Source: JBEISR01 sp044371425 (GTDB lineage Bacteria; Planctomycetota; Planctomycetia; Pirellulales; Pirellulaceae). From it: 64,000 bases of DNA. Of the stretch, positions 44,050 through 53,092 are shown piece by piece; the stretch's first letter is position 1; each line of letters begins with the position of its first letter. The notes under the pieces were generated by a model. That model made no database searches, was not told the DNA's origin, and worked only from the letters and a program-made list of their open reading frames with translations. Position numbers and translations under genes: made by a program. Where the stretch lies: positions 62,001-126,000 of the forward strand of contig JBILTR010000015.1 in assembly GCA_044371425.1 (NCBI GenBank). Reading direction: 5' to 3'.

Positions 44050-44970
44050 ATGGATACCACTCAACGCGTCGGTTGGATCGGAACAGGTGTGATGGGACGC
44101 AGCATGTGCAGTCACTTGATTGCAGCGGGGCACACAGCCCTCGTCTACAATCGTAGTCTCGAAAAAGCCTCCGGATTGGTAACACAGGGTGCCACTCTAT
44201 GCCGTACGATCTCGGAACTGGCATCCAAGTCGGACGTCATCTTCTCCATGGTGGGGTTTCCGGAAGAGGTGGAAGCGGTTTACTTCGGGGAACAGGGAGT
44301 GTTGAAGCATGCAAGTTCGGGAAGCCTGCTGATCGACATGGGAACCACCCCACCTTCCTTGGCGATTCGGATCGCTCAGACCGCCTCGTCACTCGGCCTC
44401 CAAGCGCTTGACGCACCCGTTTCCGGTGGCGACATCGGCGCTCGAGAAGCACGACTGTCGATCATGGTGGGGGGCGATGAAGCTGCCTTTCGCCGTGCCT
44501 TGCCTTACTTCGAAAAAATGGGGAGATCGATTGTCTACCAGGGTTCCAGTGGATCCGGGCAGCATACCAAGCTGGTCAACCAGACGCTCATCGCCGCCAA
44601 CATGGTTGGCCTCTGTGAAGCACTGCTGTATGCCTACCGCGCCGGACTGGCGATGGATCATGTCCTGGAGTCGGTTTCCTCGGGTGCGGCGGGAAGCTGG
44701 TCGCTTAGCAATCTTGGCCCTCGAATACTCAAGGGGGATTTTCAACCTGGCTTCTTCGTCGATCACATCGTCAAAGACCTCGGTATCGTGCTGGCCGAAG
44801 CCGCGCGCATGCGACTGTCGCTTCCCGGTCTGGCGCTGGCGCATCAGCTCTATGTGGCTCTTCAGGCCGCATCTCACGGTCAAAGCGGAACGCAAGCCCT
44901 CGTTCACGCGCTAGCAAATCTGAACCACCTACCATGGCCACCGCCACCCCAGGGTTCCGCCCACAGATAG
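44050..44970 (+). CDS. Beta-hydroxyacid dehydrogenase (HIBADH/GarR family)
   Basis: 306 aa, cytoplasmic NAD(P)-dependent dehydrogenase. Nucleotide site GWIGTGVMGRSM (about 9-20), substrate-binding LDAPVSGGDIGAREA (about 120-135) and catalytic Lys in GSGQHTKLVNQT (about 173-184). It should oxidise or reduce a 3-hydroxyacid such as 3-hydroxyisobutyrate, tartronate semialdehyde or a succinic-semialdehyde analogue. Start at the ATG at 44050 (AAGG upstream); an ATG 21 nt earlier is possible. Confidence 0.9.
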   Translation: MDTTQRVGWIGTGVMGRSMCSHLIAAGHTALVYNRSLEKASGLVTQGATLCRTISELASKSDVIFSMVGFPEEVEAVYFGEQGVLKHASSGSLLIDMGTTPPSLAIRIAQTASSLGLQALDAPVSGGDIGAREARLSIMVGGDEAAFRRALPYFEKMGRSIVYQGSSGSGQHTKLVNQTLIAANMVGLCEALLYAYRAGLAMDHVLESVSSGAAGSWSLSNLGPRILKGDFQPGFFVDHIVKDLGIVLAEAARMRLSLPGLALAHQLYVALQAASHGQSGTQALVHALANLNHLPWPPPPQGSAHR

Positions 44971-45284
44971 TCGCTCGATCCGCCGTTCTCCGAGAAGGTG
45001 CCCTTCAAGCACCGCTTGCTGTGGATCGTGCATCCCCCGAATTCGGAATTGCAAGCGGTGCCAATTCGCCAGGGTGAACCCACCATCCCATCGGGCCGGC
45101 AAACAGGATGCTGAAAGGCCGTTCGCGAAAGATTCTCTGAAACTCCCTGTTGAATCGAACTGCAAGCAGATAGCATATTTCTTCGTGGGGCTAGGTTCGA
45201 TCCTCCTCTGCCGAGCTGATTTCGTATCTCCATCAGCACGGGTTCCTCTTTTGCTTTGACCACTTGATTTAACAGACGGAGCCA
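44971..45284. other. Intergenic stretch
   Basis: About 314 bases. No gene-like frame, terminator or recognised operator; it should hold the promoter of the following secreted protein. Confidence 0.45.
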
Positions 45285-46760
45285 ATGGCCATGCGACGCG
45301 ACTCATTTGTTTCACGAATTGCTTTAGCGACCGCCATGGCGATCAACTGGTTCGATTCCGGGTATCTCTCCGCGCAATCCGGATCGCTTGCGAGCTTGCT
45401 ATCGACCAGTCCGCAGTCTGCAAATGCCATGGCATATGCAAATATCCCTGCCCTCGACAAACTGCTGAAAGACTCCAATGTCACCACGGAATTGCCGTCG
45501 GGGGTCACGGAAGCATGGTTGGTGTCCGAGTTCGATCTACCCACCTTCTCCCCTCGATGGGAGCTGGGCCAAGCGGTCCTGACTTCCGATGCTCAACCGC
45601 AACAATACGCCAAGTCGGTTGGGGGCTATGTGGACAATATTGAGGGACGGGAGGTGGTCTGGTCCCCAAAACAGATGTATCTAATCCCCGAAGAAGGCCC
45701 ACTGGTCGGCTTTGCACGCCCCGCCGACCGACGTCTGGTCGCCGGATGGCTGGAATCGACTCCAGGAACCTCCCCCAGCAGTTATCTGATGGAACAGTCC
45801 AAGCAGGGCTCCGATTACCTTTCTCTGATGCTCGCATGGGACCTGGAGAATCTGGTCTCACCGGTCGTCCTCCAGCAGAGAATCGGTAATCTGCAAGCGA
45901 TCGCTGGTGCCGATCCCGCAGCGACCGCAAAGGTGCTTGCATCGATCCGAGGTTTGACCGTCTTGGTCGGGCGAAGAAGCCTCGATGAGTGCATCGTCAA
46001 AGTGTCGTTTGACAACTCACCACAGGCATTGGTGGCCAAAGGACCCCAGTTGCTGGCCGAGCTGTTGGAGAGATTTGGTACTCCAGCACCCGAAGTGGCG
46101 CAGTGGAATGCCAAACTGGATGGGAATACCGTCGTCCTGCAGGGACGTATCACCGATGCCTCCCTGGACGGACTGCTAGGCGTCTTTAGCCTCAACCAGC
46201 AAGCCTCGGAAACCCAGCAGAGTCTCAGCAGCAACGCCTCCGCCTCCTCCGATCCCATTCCCACGGCATCGAAGGCGTACTTTGACAAAGTCGTCAAGCA
46301 GATCGAGCGGGTGCGGGACTACAACGCCCGATCGACTGGATATCGAGCTCGATGGAACGACCAAAGCGCTCGAAAGATCGACGAATTGGGAACACTGAAT
46401 GTCGATCCCGAGCTGGTGGAATACGCTACCAACGTTTCGACAGCTCTTCGCGGCAGCAGCTTGGTCATTCGCCAGACCAACATCCAGGCAGGCGCCACCA
46501 AAGCCGAAGCCAATGCCTACAAAGCCCCTGGCCCTACAGGCTACGTCGGCTACGGATACTATGGCAACTACGGCTACGGCGGATTTGGCGCTGGTTACTA
46601 CGATCCAAATGCCGCTGGCTATTACGATGCCTCCGGTACCATCAACTCGCAGTCCCGCGCGATCGGCAATCAAAGCTACCAGGCGGCACTGAACAACATT
46701 GATGCAATGACCCTGGAAATTCGGCGCAAAATGACCGACAAGCATAAGGTCCAGTTCTAA
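45285..46760 (+). CDS. Hypothetical secreted protein with a Gly/Tyr-rich segment
   Basis: 491 aa, not recognised. Signal peptide (FVSRIALATAMAINWFDSGY, cleavage near LSAQS). The main part (50-350) alternates strands and helices and contains Asp/Leu-rich segments such as LGQAVLTSDAQPQQY; near the C-terminus (about 415-450) is a low-complexity Gly/Tyr stretch (GYVGYGYYGNYGYGGFGAGY). Such stretches often occur in surface or adhesive proteins. The second in-frame ATG (45291) has better spacing to GGAG than the first. A stable hairpin follows the stop. Confidence 0.78.
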   Translation: MAMRRDSFVSRIALATAMAINWFDSGYLSAQSGSLASLLSTSPQSANAMAYANIPALDKLLKDSNVTTELPSGVTEAWLVSEFDLPTFSPRWELGQAVLTSDAQPQQYAKSVGGYVDNIEGREVVWSPKQMYLIPEEGPLVGFARPADRRLVAGWLESTPGTSPSSYLMEQSKQGSDYLSLMLAWDLENLVSPVVLQQRIGNLQAIAGADPAATAKVLASIRGLTVLVGRRSLDECIVKVSFDNSPQALVAKGPQLLAELLERFGTPAPEVAQWNAKLDGNTVVLQGRITDASLDGLLGVFSLNQQASETQQSLSSNASASSDPIPTASKAYFDKVVKQIERVRDYNARSTGYRARWNDQSARKIDELGTLNVDPELVEYATNVSTALRGSSLVIRQTNIQAGATKAEANAYKAPGPTGYVGYGYYGNYGYGGFGAGYYDPNAAGYYDASGTINSQSRAIGNQSYQAALNNIDAMTLEIRRKMTDKHKVQF

Positions 46761-46776
46761 TCGGCACTTGGAAGAC

Positions 46777-46800
46777 GCGTGGGCGCTCGAGTGTCCACGC
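46777..46800 (+). terminator. Hairpin after the Gly/Tyr-rich protein gene
   Basis: GCGTGG pairs with CCACGC, and the inner bases continue pairing through two G-U pairs to CTC/GAG. It begins 16 nt after the stop. The following bases (atctttcc) are only weakly T-rich. Confidence 0.5.
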
Positions 46801-46927
46801 ATCTTTCCGAGTCATGCCAAAGTGATTTTGCCCGACGTTGTGTATTCATCGGCTCTCCCAGGAACCGTCAGGCGGGATAGCCCGGGCCCCCCCAACGATC
46901 GGGGCGATACAGAGGAGAAGACACACG

Positions 46928-47884
46928 ATGTGCTGCTTTGCGGGTGAAGTCGAATCGGTGAGAAACACGAAGATCTTCGCTCGCATTGCCCCTAACGGGG
47001 ATCAGTGGTTGATCTACTCGATGGCCTATCGCTCCAAATCGCTCAACGCCATGATCCTGCCCCTTCCTGTTGCCAAAGGATCAGGCGAGAAAGCGGTGGA
47101 GTTTCCGATACCGACGCCATGGAAAGATTTTTTCTTCGACCTCGAAAACGCCTTTCCGCCGTTGAGAACCTGGGCAGACTGGCTCCCAAATCGAAAGTCC
47201 GTCTCCGTCGAGACGATGCTAGACGGTCCGCTTGAAGTTCATGACCTTGGTAACGCCATCGCATCGTACGTCCCCTCACAGAACGATTTCGACCGCGTCG
47301 ATCCCCAGTTCCGTATCGCGCCAGCGATCTGGAAGCAAATTCCGCAATACGAAGACTACGGCTTTGCGGTCATCCAGTTGAAATCACTAGAAGCCGAATT
47401 GCTTCCCGTCGTGATGCGGTTTCCATCGCGGGATCCGAAGAAGATTTTCTTCCCGACCATGCACATCCATGACGGGCAAGTTCACCCCACCGAACATTTT
47501 GACCACTGGCTTTACACTCAAGAACCGCTGTTTGATCGATACTGCGGTCACTACCTGGGGGGGAATGCTATCGACCCCACCACCAGTTGGATTCGCTCCG
47601 CTCTGCCCATCGCAAAGACGATACAAACCAAGATCTACGGTGCCTCCATTGAGCCGCGTCTTTTGGTCCATCGCCAACGTTTAGTTGGGGAACTTCCGAA
47701 TGAAGACCATTGGCTGGAAGCGAATGCGGCAACCTTGGAGCCACTTTGGAATCAGTGGAGAAGCCGGCGGCTGCCGTGGGGGATTCTCACCGGTGCAGGA
47801 GTCGCCGGCTTTCTCTGGCTCCTTTACCGTCGCGAAGAAATCCAGCGACAAAAACAACCACCAGCAGACAGCCTGTCGGAATGA
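46928..47884 (+). CDS. Hypothetical protein with C-terminal membrane helix
   Basis: 318 aa, not recognised. Starts MCCFAGEVESV, without signal peptide; a mixed alpha/beta domain contains FFPTMHIHDGQVHPTEHFDH (His/Asp-rich, could bind metal) and GNAIDPTTSWIRSALP. The C-terminal helix WGILTGAGVAGFLWLLYRR is a probable membrane anchor or tail. ATG at 46928 with GAGGAG about 11 nt upstream. Function unknown. Confidence 0.72.
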   Translation: MCCFAGEVESVRNTKIFARIAPNGDQWLIYSMAYRSKSLNAMILPLPVAKGSGEKAVEFPIPTPWKDFFFDLENAFPPLRTWADWLPNRKSVSVETMLDGPLEVHDLGNAIASYVPSQNDFDRVDPQFRIAPAIWKQIPQYEDYGFAVIQLKSLEAELLPVVMRFPSRDPKKIFFPTMHIHDGQVHPTEHFDHWLYTQEPLFDRYCGHYLGGNAIDPTTSWIRSALPIAKTIQTKIYGASIEPRLLVHRQRLVGELPNEDHWLEANAATLEPLWNQWRSRRLPWGILTGAGVAGFLWLLYRREEIQRQKQPPADSLSE

Positions 47885-47989
47885 TCATCGGCGGTGATCC
47901 CCAAGGGGCTATCCAGCCGCTCTCGCCATCCGCAGGCATCTAGCGATTGGACGATTGGCGACTTTCTTCTATCGCCAAGACCCGACAGC

Positions 47990-49375
47990 TTATTCGGGCA
48001 ACAACTCCAACTCCAGTTCCACTCGGCGTGCCCCCTGGTTGGATAGCCATTGAGTCAAGCGACGGTCGATCGCTTCCAGCGACCCTTCATCCTTCCCTTC
48101 ATCCGGCATCTGTTCGTTCAGCCAACTCTTCAGCGCTTCCAGATCCTCGCCAGTCATTCGCCCGCGCTCCACCTTCAGTACTTCCCACGTCGACCACCGC
48201 TGCAGCTCTTGCCAATCCGAGAGCGTCCACCGACACCCATCCCAGCGCAGGTGACGAAGATCACGGCAAAGCCTCTTCACCTTCTCTGAAGACAGGGACA
48301 AGCTGTCAAATCCAACGAAAGTCGCCGGGCATGGCCCAGGATCCGCCAGTCTCATGAACTGCTGGATTTCCTTCTCCATCTGCTGCCCACGAATCCGCCA
48401 CGAGACCATCTTCAAATGCTGCGTCTCGATCTCCCACAGATTGTCAGGACTCAGAAGCGCTAAGGGAGCCTCTAGGCGCTGCAGCTGCGGGGTGTCTCGC
48501 ACCAGCGTCGCCAGTCCCCCCTGAGTCATGGTGCGGGGAGCCTCTACCGCCAGTTCTAGCAACTCCCTCCGCCCCGGACTCTGAGACCAGCATCCGTCGT
48601 CGTTGTTGCAGTCGAACAACCTGAGGTGCGTCAGATTTCCACTCGAAAAAACCTGGGGCCAAATCGATTCGGGAAGATCCAGATGCTGGAGATCCATCCG
48701 CTTGCACTTGGAAAAATCGATCGAACTCCATAAGACGCTGAGATCCACTGCATTCGTCCGATCCAAGCTCCCCTCATAGATGAACTCCATCGGCTGTAGG
48801 CCATCCAGCCTTTGAGAAGGCGCTGCCTTGGGCAAGGCCCCCCTGAGGGTCACTCGCTTCTTCTCCGCAAGCCACCACGAGGGGAGAGGATCGTCAGGAA
48901 GGTCCCTGAGATCCAGAGTCCAGTCGGTAGCAATCGATAAGCCCGAACGATCCAACTGACTTTGTCGCCATGATGGCAGGTGTGTACCATCCTGCAGTGG
49001 AATCCATCCCCACTTGGATGCAGGGAGTGACACGGAGCTGCTCGGCGCTTCCGCTACCGACTTCAGGAAGGAGTTCAGTCGACTGCGCTCCTTGGAGCGG
49101 CTGATGGCTTGCAGCGGAAGAAAGAAAAGTCCTACCAGGACTAGCAAGGCCGCGATGAGCCCCCATGGGCGGGCGGCCTTGGGTGCCCAAAAGAGGGAAA
49201 GTAGCAGCATGGGCAACCAAATCGCAAAGAAAGCCCACACCAAAACATCCCAATGCCACCGAACTCCCGCTAGAGCGAGCCAGCCTAACGCCAGCATCAA
49301 GGAAAGTAGCAAACCATCCCCAGCCATCCACCACCATCGACGGCTCCAGCGGCTCTCTGAATGCAGCGATTCCAT
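47990..49375 (-). CDS. Hypothetical membrane protein with a leucine-rich C-terminal part
   Basis: 461 aa, not recognised. Three N-terminal membrane segments (GDGLLLSLMLALGWLALAGV, VLVWAFFAIWLPMLLLSLFW, GLIAALLVLVGLFFLPL), then a long soluble part with irregular leucine-rich-like repeats (MDLQHLDLPESIW, LTHLRLFDCNN, LLELAVEAP). Planctomycetes have many LRR-like proteins of unknown role. ATG at 49375 preferred over a TTG 15 nt upstream. Convergent with the gene upstream, divergent from the GH127/146 gene. Confidence 0.72.
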   Translation of the reverse strand: MESLHSESRWSRRWWWMAGDGLLLSLMLALGWLALAGVRWHWDVLVWAFFAIWLPMLLLSLFWAPKAARPWGLIAALLVLVGLFFLPLQAISRSKERSRLNSFLKSVAEAPSSSVSLPASKWGWIPLQDGTHLPSWRQSQLDRSGLSIATDWTLDLRDLPDDPLPSWWLAEKKRVTLRGALPKAAPSQRLDGLQPMEFIYEGSLDRTNAVDLSVLWSSIDFSKCKRMDLQHLDLPESIWPQVFSSGNLTHLRLFDCNNDDGCWSQSPGRRELLELAVEAPRTMTQGGLATLVRDTPQLQRLEAPLALLSPDNLWEIETQHLKMVSWRIRGQQMEKEIQQFMRLADPGPCPATFVGFDSLSLSSEKVKRLCRDLRHLRWDGCRWTLSDWQELQRWSTWEVLKVERGRMTGEDLEALKSWLNEQMPDEGKDEGSLEAIDRRLTQWLSNQGARRVELELELLPE

Positions 49376-49740
49376 CACACTTGAATTCAATAGGAATGAA
49401 ACGACTTGAATGCACCCTGCCAGTTTACTACGCCTTGGCTTGCGATTGGGTTCGACAACAGCTTCCGCCGAAACGCCCGCTTTGCACCTCTAGGAAGCTT
49501 GTCTTCCCCTCACCCCTTCTCCCACTCCGCCCCACCTCGATCCATCGCTGCGGCCGGCCAGATAGGATGAGACCAACGACCATTGTTGCGCCGGCTCCTG
49601 AACCACTAAACTGCAACTCCACCAAAGGTCGCTCCACTGGCATTCTTGGATTCTTTCTGAATAGGACCGGAAGAGAACGCATGTTAGGCAAAATGATGAA
49701 GGACGAGCGTCAAGCGGACGGGACGAGGGGAAATCGCTGT
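49376..49740. other. Divergent intergenic region
   Basis: About 365 bases upstream of the GH127/146 gene. An in-frame open extension runs through it from further upstream but lacks protein-like features; an alternative start at 49681 has GGAAGAG 5 nt upstream. Confidence 0.4.
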
Positions 49741-52086
49741 ATGGCCAGGAACAAGTTTGTTTCAATCTCCAGACGGAAAACAAAACGTCCTACCCACCAG
49801 CCGATCGCCATCGCGGGCATGCTGCTCCTCCTGGTCGCAAAGGGCTCGATCCAAGCGCAGACGAACGATCGAAAAGAAGAGCCCTGGGAAGCGTTTCCAG
49901 CCGCACAGGTGCAATTCCTGGGAGGCAGTCCGTTTCAATTCCAGTTGGAAGTGAACGCCAAAACCTTGGTGGCTATTGGGGTGGATCGCGCTCTGTACGC
50001 ATTTCGAGTGCAGGCAGGTTTGCCAACGCGAGGGGCCATGCCTTTGAGAGGCTGGGCGACTCCTGAGCCGTCTGGCGCATTTCCGGGGTTTTTTGAAGGG
50101 CACTATCTATCGGCCATCTCACTGCATGCGGCCACGGATGATCGCTTTCGACCGATGGTCGACCACATGATCAGCGGACTTGGCGAATGCCAAAAGGCGA
50201 TGGGAGGCGAGTATCTTTTTGCCTCTCCCGAGGAGGAGTTCGCCGCCAATCGCCTGGATGGCGTCGTCTGGTATCGGGTACACAAACTACTGGAAGGTCT
50301 GATCGCGGCACATGTGCACGCGAAGAACAAAGAAGCTCTTCCCATCGCACTTCAGATGGCCAATTGGATCCAGCGAAGAGTGCAGCTTTATGGAGACGAT
50401 TTCCGAAAGGTGAAAGAAGTCGAGTACGGCGGCATGACGGAAGCGATGGAGAATCTAGCGCAGCTAAGCGGTCGCGCAGACCTCCATGAACTGGCTCTCC
50501 AATGGGAGCAACCAGATAAGATCTTGCGGAAGCTGGCCGATGGAGGCGACTACCTGGAACATGCCAACACTCTAGCTGCGAAGATCGTTGGCGCTGCGAG
50601 AATCATGCAACTGGATCCCTCCAGTTCGCTCCACCGAAAAGCGGTCGAGCAATTCTGGGAGAACACCTGCGGCGAGGGAAGGAAAATCTATCCCACGGGT
50701 GGAACGAGCATCCACGAGGGGATGCCAGGCAAAGGGAAACTGGCCAATACCCAAAACCGCATGCCCCAGGAAACCTGTGTCTCCTACAACCTGATGAAGA
50801 TCGCGCAAAGTCTTTATCTGGCCTCGGGGGACCCGAAGTACATCGACTTTTACGAACGATCCCTTTGGAATGCCATTCTAGGAAGCCAGGATCCAGCAAC
50901 TGGCTGGAAAACCTACTATCAGCCGATCGGCGTCCATTCCGTCAAAGACTTCCGATCGAATGAAACCGGGTGCTTTTGCTGCAACGGTACCGGCCTGGAG
51001 AACCCGGCGCGATCCGCCTCGCTGATCTATACCCGCCAACAGGATCGCCTGCGAATCAATCTCGCGATTGCCTCCCGCCTGGATTGGCCCGAACTGCAGG
51101 CTAGCTTCATCCAGGAAACCAACTTCCCCTTCGCCGACACCGGCACCATCACCGTACGTTCGAAAGCCCCAAAGTCATTCACGATCGAACTGCGCATCCC
51201 CAGTTGGACAACCAACGCCGCATCGATTTCGGTCAATGGGAAGGCGGTCGAAGTGTCGGGGCGGTTCGCCGTCCTTCAGCGCACATGGCAAGACGGGGAT
51301 CGCATCCAATATCACTTCCCACAGACCTTCACAACCGAAACCCTACCCGATGACGAACGGCAGTTCTCGATCCTTCGCGGTCCCTTGGTGATGACGGCAA
51401 TAGGAACCGATCCCAAACTGGGACGATGGGTCGCTCCCTCCCTCGACGCCCTCTTCGCATCCCTTTCCCCCGCCACCACCAACACCAAGCCAGACTCGTT
51501 CGATCTGGAGTTCCAAGCGACCGACCATGGAGGACGATCCATCCGACTGAAACCCTACTTCCTCATCGCCGCCGGTCAGTTCTTCACCGCCACCTGGAAC
51601 CTTGTCGACGCACATCTTCCGGAAGACGATCAACGCAACCTCGCTCTTGGAAAACCGACTCTCTGTTCCACCCCCGAACCAGAAGGAACCAATTTGGAAT
51701 GCTTCATGCGCGCCTCAAAGGCCGTCGATGGATTGTTCGGTGGTGACGATGACTGGTATGTCAAATGGTTTCCTAATGGGATGTCCCCTCAGTGGATCAT
51801 CGTCGATCTGCAACAGCCCGAAGCGATCGGATCGGTGCGATGGATACCGGCCAAGGAAGACAGCGATGCGGGGATTGCCTATCGTTATCGAATTGAGTCG
51901 TCTTTGGATGGGGAAAACTGGCAAATCCTCGCCGATGCGTCGGAGAATCAAAAAGCAGAAACTGCCTACCAACATGCATTCGAAGGAACAGCGCGCTGGA
52001 TTCGATTGACCACCCTTCCCAACCCATCTGTCAAAGACCACCAGGCACGCCCAAAAATCGCTGAGCTGCAGGTCTTGGCCCCCTGA
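49741..52086 (+). CDS. Secreted GH127/GH146-type beta-L-arabinofuranosidase with discoidin-like C-terminus
   Basis: 781 aa. Signal peptide (PIAIAGMLLLLVAKGSIQAQ). The DUF1680/GH127-146 catalytic domain spans about 25-620, with Glu-x-Cys in PQETCVSYNLMKIAQSLYLA and the Cys cluster in NETGCFCCNGTGLENPARS, which together form the zinc-cysteine active site (Cys nucleophile). The C-terminal 140 residues (DLQQPEAIGSVRWIPAKEDS, YRYRIESSLDGENWQILAD) resemble a coagulation factor 5/8 (CBM32-like) domain. It should remove beta-L-arabinofuranose from plant or algal glycans. The start at 49741 gives a normal signal peptide; 49681 is the alternative. Substrate beyond family is inference. Confidence 0.9.
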   Translation: MARNKFVSISRRKTKRPTHQPIAIAGMLLLLVAKGSIQAQTNDRKEEPWEAFPAAQVQFLGGSPFQFQLEVNAKTLVAIGVDRALYAFRVQAGLPTRGAMPLRGWATPEPSGAFPGFFEGHYLSAISLHAATDDRFRPMVDHMISGLGECQKAMGGEYLFASPEEEFAANRLDGVVWYRVHKLLEGLIAAHVHAKNKEALPIALQMANWIQRRVQLYGDDFRKVKEVEYGGMTEAMENLAQLSGRADLHELALQWEQPDKILRKLADGGDYLEHANTLAAKIVGAARIMQLDPSSSLHRKAVEQFWENTCGEGRKIYPTGGTSIHEGMPGKGKLANTQNRMPQETCVSYNLMKIAQSLYLASGDPKYIDFYERSLWNAILGSQDPATGWKTYYQPIGVHSVKDFRSNETGCFCCNGTGLENPARSASLIYTRQQDRLRINLAIASRLDWPELQASFIQETNFPFADTGTITVRSKAPKSFTIELRIPSWTTNAASISVNGKAVEVSGRFAVLQRTWQDGDRIQYHFPQTFTTETLPDDERQFSILRGPLVMTAIGTDPKLGRWVAPSLDALFASLSPATTNTKPDSFDLEFQATDHGGRSIRLKPYFLIAAGQFFTATWNLVDAHLPEDDQRNLALGKPTLCSTPEPEGTNLECFMRASKAVDGLFGGDDDWYVKWFPNGMSPQWIIVDLQQPEAIGSVRWIPAKEDSDAGIAYRYRIESSLDGENWQILADASENQKAETAYQHAFEGTARWIRLTTLPNPSVKDHQARPKIAELQVLAP

Positions 52087-52546
52087 TGGTGACGCCGAAA
52101 CGAAATGGAGGGCTGAGCAATCAGTCCAACCAACCGATCCACGATCTGGCGAATGTAACTGCTGTATGCGAACTGCTCGCCAACCAGCTTCATCTCCACA
52201 GCAACTGTTAACCGAAAGAAGATTCCACTATCTCATCTTTAGATGCGCAGCATGCCTTCCCTCGTCATCCTGCTAACACTTCCACAGCGCACCGCAGGGG
52301 TCTTCTCACGGGATCGATAAGAAACCACTGAGGTTTTCTCGAGAACCAATCGCTAGTTTCTGAAAAAACCGATCACGCTAGCGGCTCTTATTTGTTTTGG
52401 CACGATCGTTGCAGATCTTCCCAACGTGCAGCGCGTGACGCTGGGGAGACTTCCTCTCTGCAGACCGATGATTGGTTCATCGAAACGGACTGCATTGCTG
52501 TTTCCTGTCGACTTCTAGGGTAGGTGTTTTTGAAAGGACCACGTTG
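52087..52546. promoter_or_regulatory. Flp pilin upstream region with sigma-54 promoter and palindrome
   Basis: About 460 bases without a gene. It carries a perfect TTCTCGAGAA palindrome at 52336-52345, about 54 bp upstream of the -24 element, a plausible activator site, and the sigma-54 promoter at 52397-52413. The leader from the predicted start (near 52424) to the pilin ATG is about 123 nt. Confidence 0.65.
52397..52413 (+). promoter_or_regulatory. Sigma-54 promoter of the Flp pilin gene
   Basis: TTGGCACGATCGTTGCA matches the RpoN consensus TGGCAC-N5-TTGCA exactly, with -24 GG and -12 GC dinucleotides correctly spaced. Transcription should begin near 52424 and needs an AAA+ enhancer-binding activator. 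Confidence 0.85.
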
Positions 52547-52717
52547 ATGATCAAGGCTTGGAATCGGTTGGTTCGGGGCGAAGAAGGTGCAAGCTTGGTG
52601 GAGTACACGCTGCTCTTGGTGTTAATCGCCGTAGTCGCAATCGCAGCAGTTTCAACTCTAGGGACCACGGTGAACACTCAGATGAATAGCGTCAGCGACA
52701 AGATCGATGGCACCTGA
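52547..52717 (+). CDS. Flp/Fap-type IVb pilin
   Basis: 56-aa prepilin. Short basic leader, prepilin peptidase cleavage after Gly in RGEEGASLVEY, then the hydrophobic helix YTLLLVLIAVVAIAAVST. Forms a tad-type pilus. ATG at 52547 with AAAGGA upstream; a longer in-frame extension is rejected. No tad/cpa assembly genes are in the window, so it is an orphan. Transcribed from its own sigma-54 promoter and closed by a terminator about 100 nt downstream, so it is a single-gene unit. Confidence 0.93.
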   Translation: MIKAWNRLVRGEEGASLVEYTLLLVLIAVVAIAAVSTLGTTVNTQMNSVSDKIDGT

Positions 52718-53092
52718 CAAGTCGGTAGACTGCTGGCGACGTGGTTGATCGCAAGCGATTCCTTGCCACAGATCACCGGTGCCTTAAGCAAACGATCGAA
52801 CCAAATCGCTTGGGAAACCATCTTTCGTTACGTGCGGAGGATGGTTTCTCTCTTTTCAGACATTCCGCAGTCACACCCGATGCGATGGCTTTGTCGCTTC
52901 TTTCGGGCATCGGTCTTCTCTCAGTTCGCTGTCGTTGCAACTCCGCAACACGCTGACTCGATCGGCTAAGATGTTGGCATGGAGGAATCCACTGCAAGAC
53001 AGATCTTGAACCTAGTTGGATTGCCCTCGATCGAACCACCTCATTTCGGGGGCATCACGATCTCCGTACGCTGCCCCAAGGGATGCCGCTTC
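52718..53092. other. Intergenic stretch between pilin and sialidase genes
   Basis: About 375 bases. Contains the pilin terminator; the rest has no recognised element. It should contain the promoter of the sialidase-sulfatase pair. Confidence 0.45.
52812..52856 (+). terminator. Intrinsic terminator of the Flp pilin gene
   Basis: GAAACCATC pairs with GATGGTTTC (9 bp, extended by two more pairs), 17-nt loop, followed by the T-rich TCTCTCTTTT. Located 95 nt after the pilin stop. Confidence 0.75.

Noticed and set aside
49165..49740. N-terminal extension of the GH127/146 protein
   Set aside because: Composition is unlike a protein domain and it precedes a normal signal peptide at 49741.
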